Position numbers and translations under genes: made by a program. A stretch of 6,715 bases of DNA from Bacillota bacterium (lineage in GTDB: Bacteria; Bacillota; Clostridia; Clostridiales; Clostridiaceae), in contig JAJYBA010000089.1 in assembly GCA_021779235.1 (NCBI GenBank), positions 1-6,715 of the forward strand. The letters are read 5' to 3'. The notes beneath the pieces were generated by a model. It was not told the DNA's origin, made no database searches, and saw nothing but the letters and a program-made list of their open reading frames with translations. This document shows positions 5,820-6,715 of this stretch, in pieces. The stretch's first letter is position 1; each line of letters opens with the position of its first letter.

Positions 5820-6502
5820 ATCTTATATCCAACTCCCCAAACTGTTTTAATATATATGGGTTTCTTAGGATCCTCTTCTATCTTTTCTCTTATTTTAGTT
5901 ATATGAACCATTATAGTACTATCAGATTTGAAAAACTCTTCACCCCATACTCTTTCGTAAATCTTTTCTATACTAAAAACCATTCCTTTATTACTTGCAA
6001 GAAGCACTAATATATCAAATTCTTTTGGAGTAAGTCTAATATCCGTGTCTCCCACAAGCACTTGTCTTGTATCAGTATTTATAGTTAAGTTACCAATTTC
6101 AATTATATTTTTAGGTGTTATTGCTTCAGTGTTATACTTAGTGTACCTTCTTATTTGTGACTTAACCCTTGCAATTAACTCCATTGCACTAAAGGGCTTT
6201 GTAATATAGTCATCAGCTCCGCAGGTTAGACCTTGGATTTTATCTAAATCCTCTGATTTTGCAGTTAGAAAAATTATTGGCATAATACTATCTTCTCTAA
6301 TTTTCATACAAACTTCTGTACCATTCATACCTGGCATCATTATATCCAAAAGTACAAGGGCAACTTCATTTGTAGCTATAAGTTTTATTGCCTGTTCTCC
6401 ATTTTCAGCTTTAAGTATTTCATACCCTTCATTTTCTAAATATATCCCTATAACTTTCCTTATTTCTGCATCATCATCAACTATTAAAATTTTCTTTGAC
6501 AT
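5816..6502 (-). CDS. VanR-like OmpR-family response regulator
   Basis: The 228-residue product starts MSKKILIVDDD. The receiver domain (about 1-120) has Asp9/Asp10, phosphoacceptor Asp53 in LLDIMMPG, Thr80 in FLTAK and Lys102 in ITKPF. The C-terminal winged helix (about 130-228) shows LTPKEFDILVLLASNKG, then ERVWGEEF and the closing IKTVWGVGYKI typical of OmpR/PhoB regulators. The ATG at 6502 is chosen because GAAGGGAG lies about 7 nt upstream. An in-frame TTG at 6508 would sit 1-2 nt from that site. The gene begins 17 nt after the methyltransferase stop and its TGA overlaps the kinase ATG. It is the natural partner of the downstream kinase and probably controls this operon and cell-envelope genes; the targets are not visible. 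Confidence 0.94.
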   Translation of the reverse strand: MSKKILIVDDDAEIRKVIGIYLENEGYEILKAENGEQAIKLIATNEVALVLLDIMMPGMNGTEVCMKIREDSIMPIIFLTAKSEDLDKIQGLTCGADDYITKPFSAMELIARVKSQIRRYTKYNTEAITPKNIIEIGNLTINTDTRQVLVGDTDIRLTPKEFDILVLLASNKGMVFSIEKIYERVWGEEFFKSDSTIMVHITKIREKIEEDPKKPIYIKTVWGVGYKI

Positions 6503-6508
6503 AAACAA

Positions 6509-6517
6509 GCTCCCTTC
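6509..6517 (-). promoter_or_regulatory. Ribosome binding site for the OmpR-type regulator
   Basis: On the - strand GAAGGGAGC lies between the methyltransferase stop and the regulator. Its GGGAG core ends 7 nt before the ATG at 6502, which decides the start in favour of that ATG over the upstream TTG. Confidence 0.8.
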
Positions 6518-6519
6518 TA

Positions 6520-6715
6520 TTAAAAATTCTTACATTTCAAAACATAGGCTGGTGGAAGGTTAAAAAATACTTTTTTACTTTTAATATTACTAAAATATGA
6601 TTTAAAGAGCTTAATTTTAAATAATGTATACTGGAAAGTTATAAACTCTCCTTTATCTTTTAGTATTTCTTTTGTAGCTTTTACTATCCTATTGCTCATA
6701 GCATCCGGTAGACTT
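6520..6715 (-). CDS. Class I SAM-dependent methyltransferase, C-terminal end (5' part outside window)
   Basis: The frame is open from the right window edge to TAA at 6520-6522, giving 64 C-terminal residues with no start in the window. It reads SLPDAMSNRIVKATKEILK, then a glycine turn and EFITFQYTLFKIKLF, and ends with NLPPAYVLKCKNF. The helix, the turn, the FxxFQYTL strand and the NLPPAYV/CKN ending match the last third of the phospholipid N-methyltransferase / rRNA-methyltransferase-like class I SAM family in Firmicutes, where SLP begins the segment after the active-site strand. The SAM-binding motifs would lie upstream of the window. The gene is 17 nt ahead of the response regulator on the same strand, so the three genes are probably one operon. 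A lipid substrate is possible given the envelope-type two-component pair, but this is inference. Confidence 0.7.
   Translation of the reverse strand, partial: SLPDAMSNRIVKATKEILKDKGEFITFQYTLFKIKLFKSYFSNIKSKKVFFNLPPAYVLKCKNF

Noticed and set aside
5816..6502. Naming the two-component pair vanR/vanS as glycopeptide resistance
   Set aside because: Similarity is at family level only; no vanH, vanA or vanX type genes are seen and such regulators are common housekeeping systems in Clostridia.

Overview
The window is AT-rich DNA (about one third G+C by eye) with strong AGGAGG-type ribosome binding sites, ATGA/GTGA gene overlaps, Firmicutes-type two-component systems and lysine/isoleucine-rich proteins. 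This suggests a Clostridium-like member of the Firmicutes. No species can be named from the sequence alone. There are no rRNA, tRNA or CRISPR features.

Left block (1-3435, + strand): a tight operon encoding the end of one ABC-2 type permease, a second complete ABC-2 permease with a large outer loop, a NarL/DesK-type (HisKA_3) membrane histidine kinase and a NarL/LuxR-type response regulator. An ATPase gene presumably lies upstream of the window. The layout (permease, permease, kinase, regulator) resembles the Bacillus LnrJK-LnrLMN linearmycin-resistance module. The likely role is sensing and exporting an amphiphilic or membrane-active compound; this is inference from architecture.

Middle block (3436-4733): a patchwork of gene remnants around one nearly complete gene. 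It holds a short coding-like frame that seems to have lost its start by a one-base shift (3452-3570), a 48-codon relic of an RCC1-repeat protein with clearly higher G+C (3591-3737), an aminoglycoside-phosphotransferase-like kinase gene (3832-4539), and a coding-like frame broken by an in-frame TGA (4551-4742). The kinase keeps its ATP and catalytic motifs. It is about 26 residues short where APH(3') enzymes carry the aminoglycoside-binding loop, and its C-terminal tail is altered. Related sequences starting with the same 12-mer GCAATTAGCAAA (3730 and 4656) flank the kinase gene, and the right-hand copy forms a long hairpin (4662-4732). The stretch looks like a cassette or repeat-bounded insertion between two regulatory operons.

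Right block (4734-6715, - strand): an operon read right to left, with the C-terminal end of a class I SAM-dependent methyltransferase (6520-6715, running out of the window), a VanR-like OmpR-family response regulator and a VanS-like HAMP histidine kinase. Regulator and kinase overlap by 4 nt. No vanHAX-type resistance genes are visible. This operon converges on the middle block at the 4662-4732 hairpin, which may act as the shared terminator.
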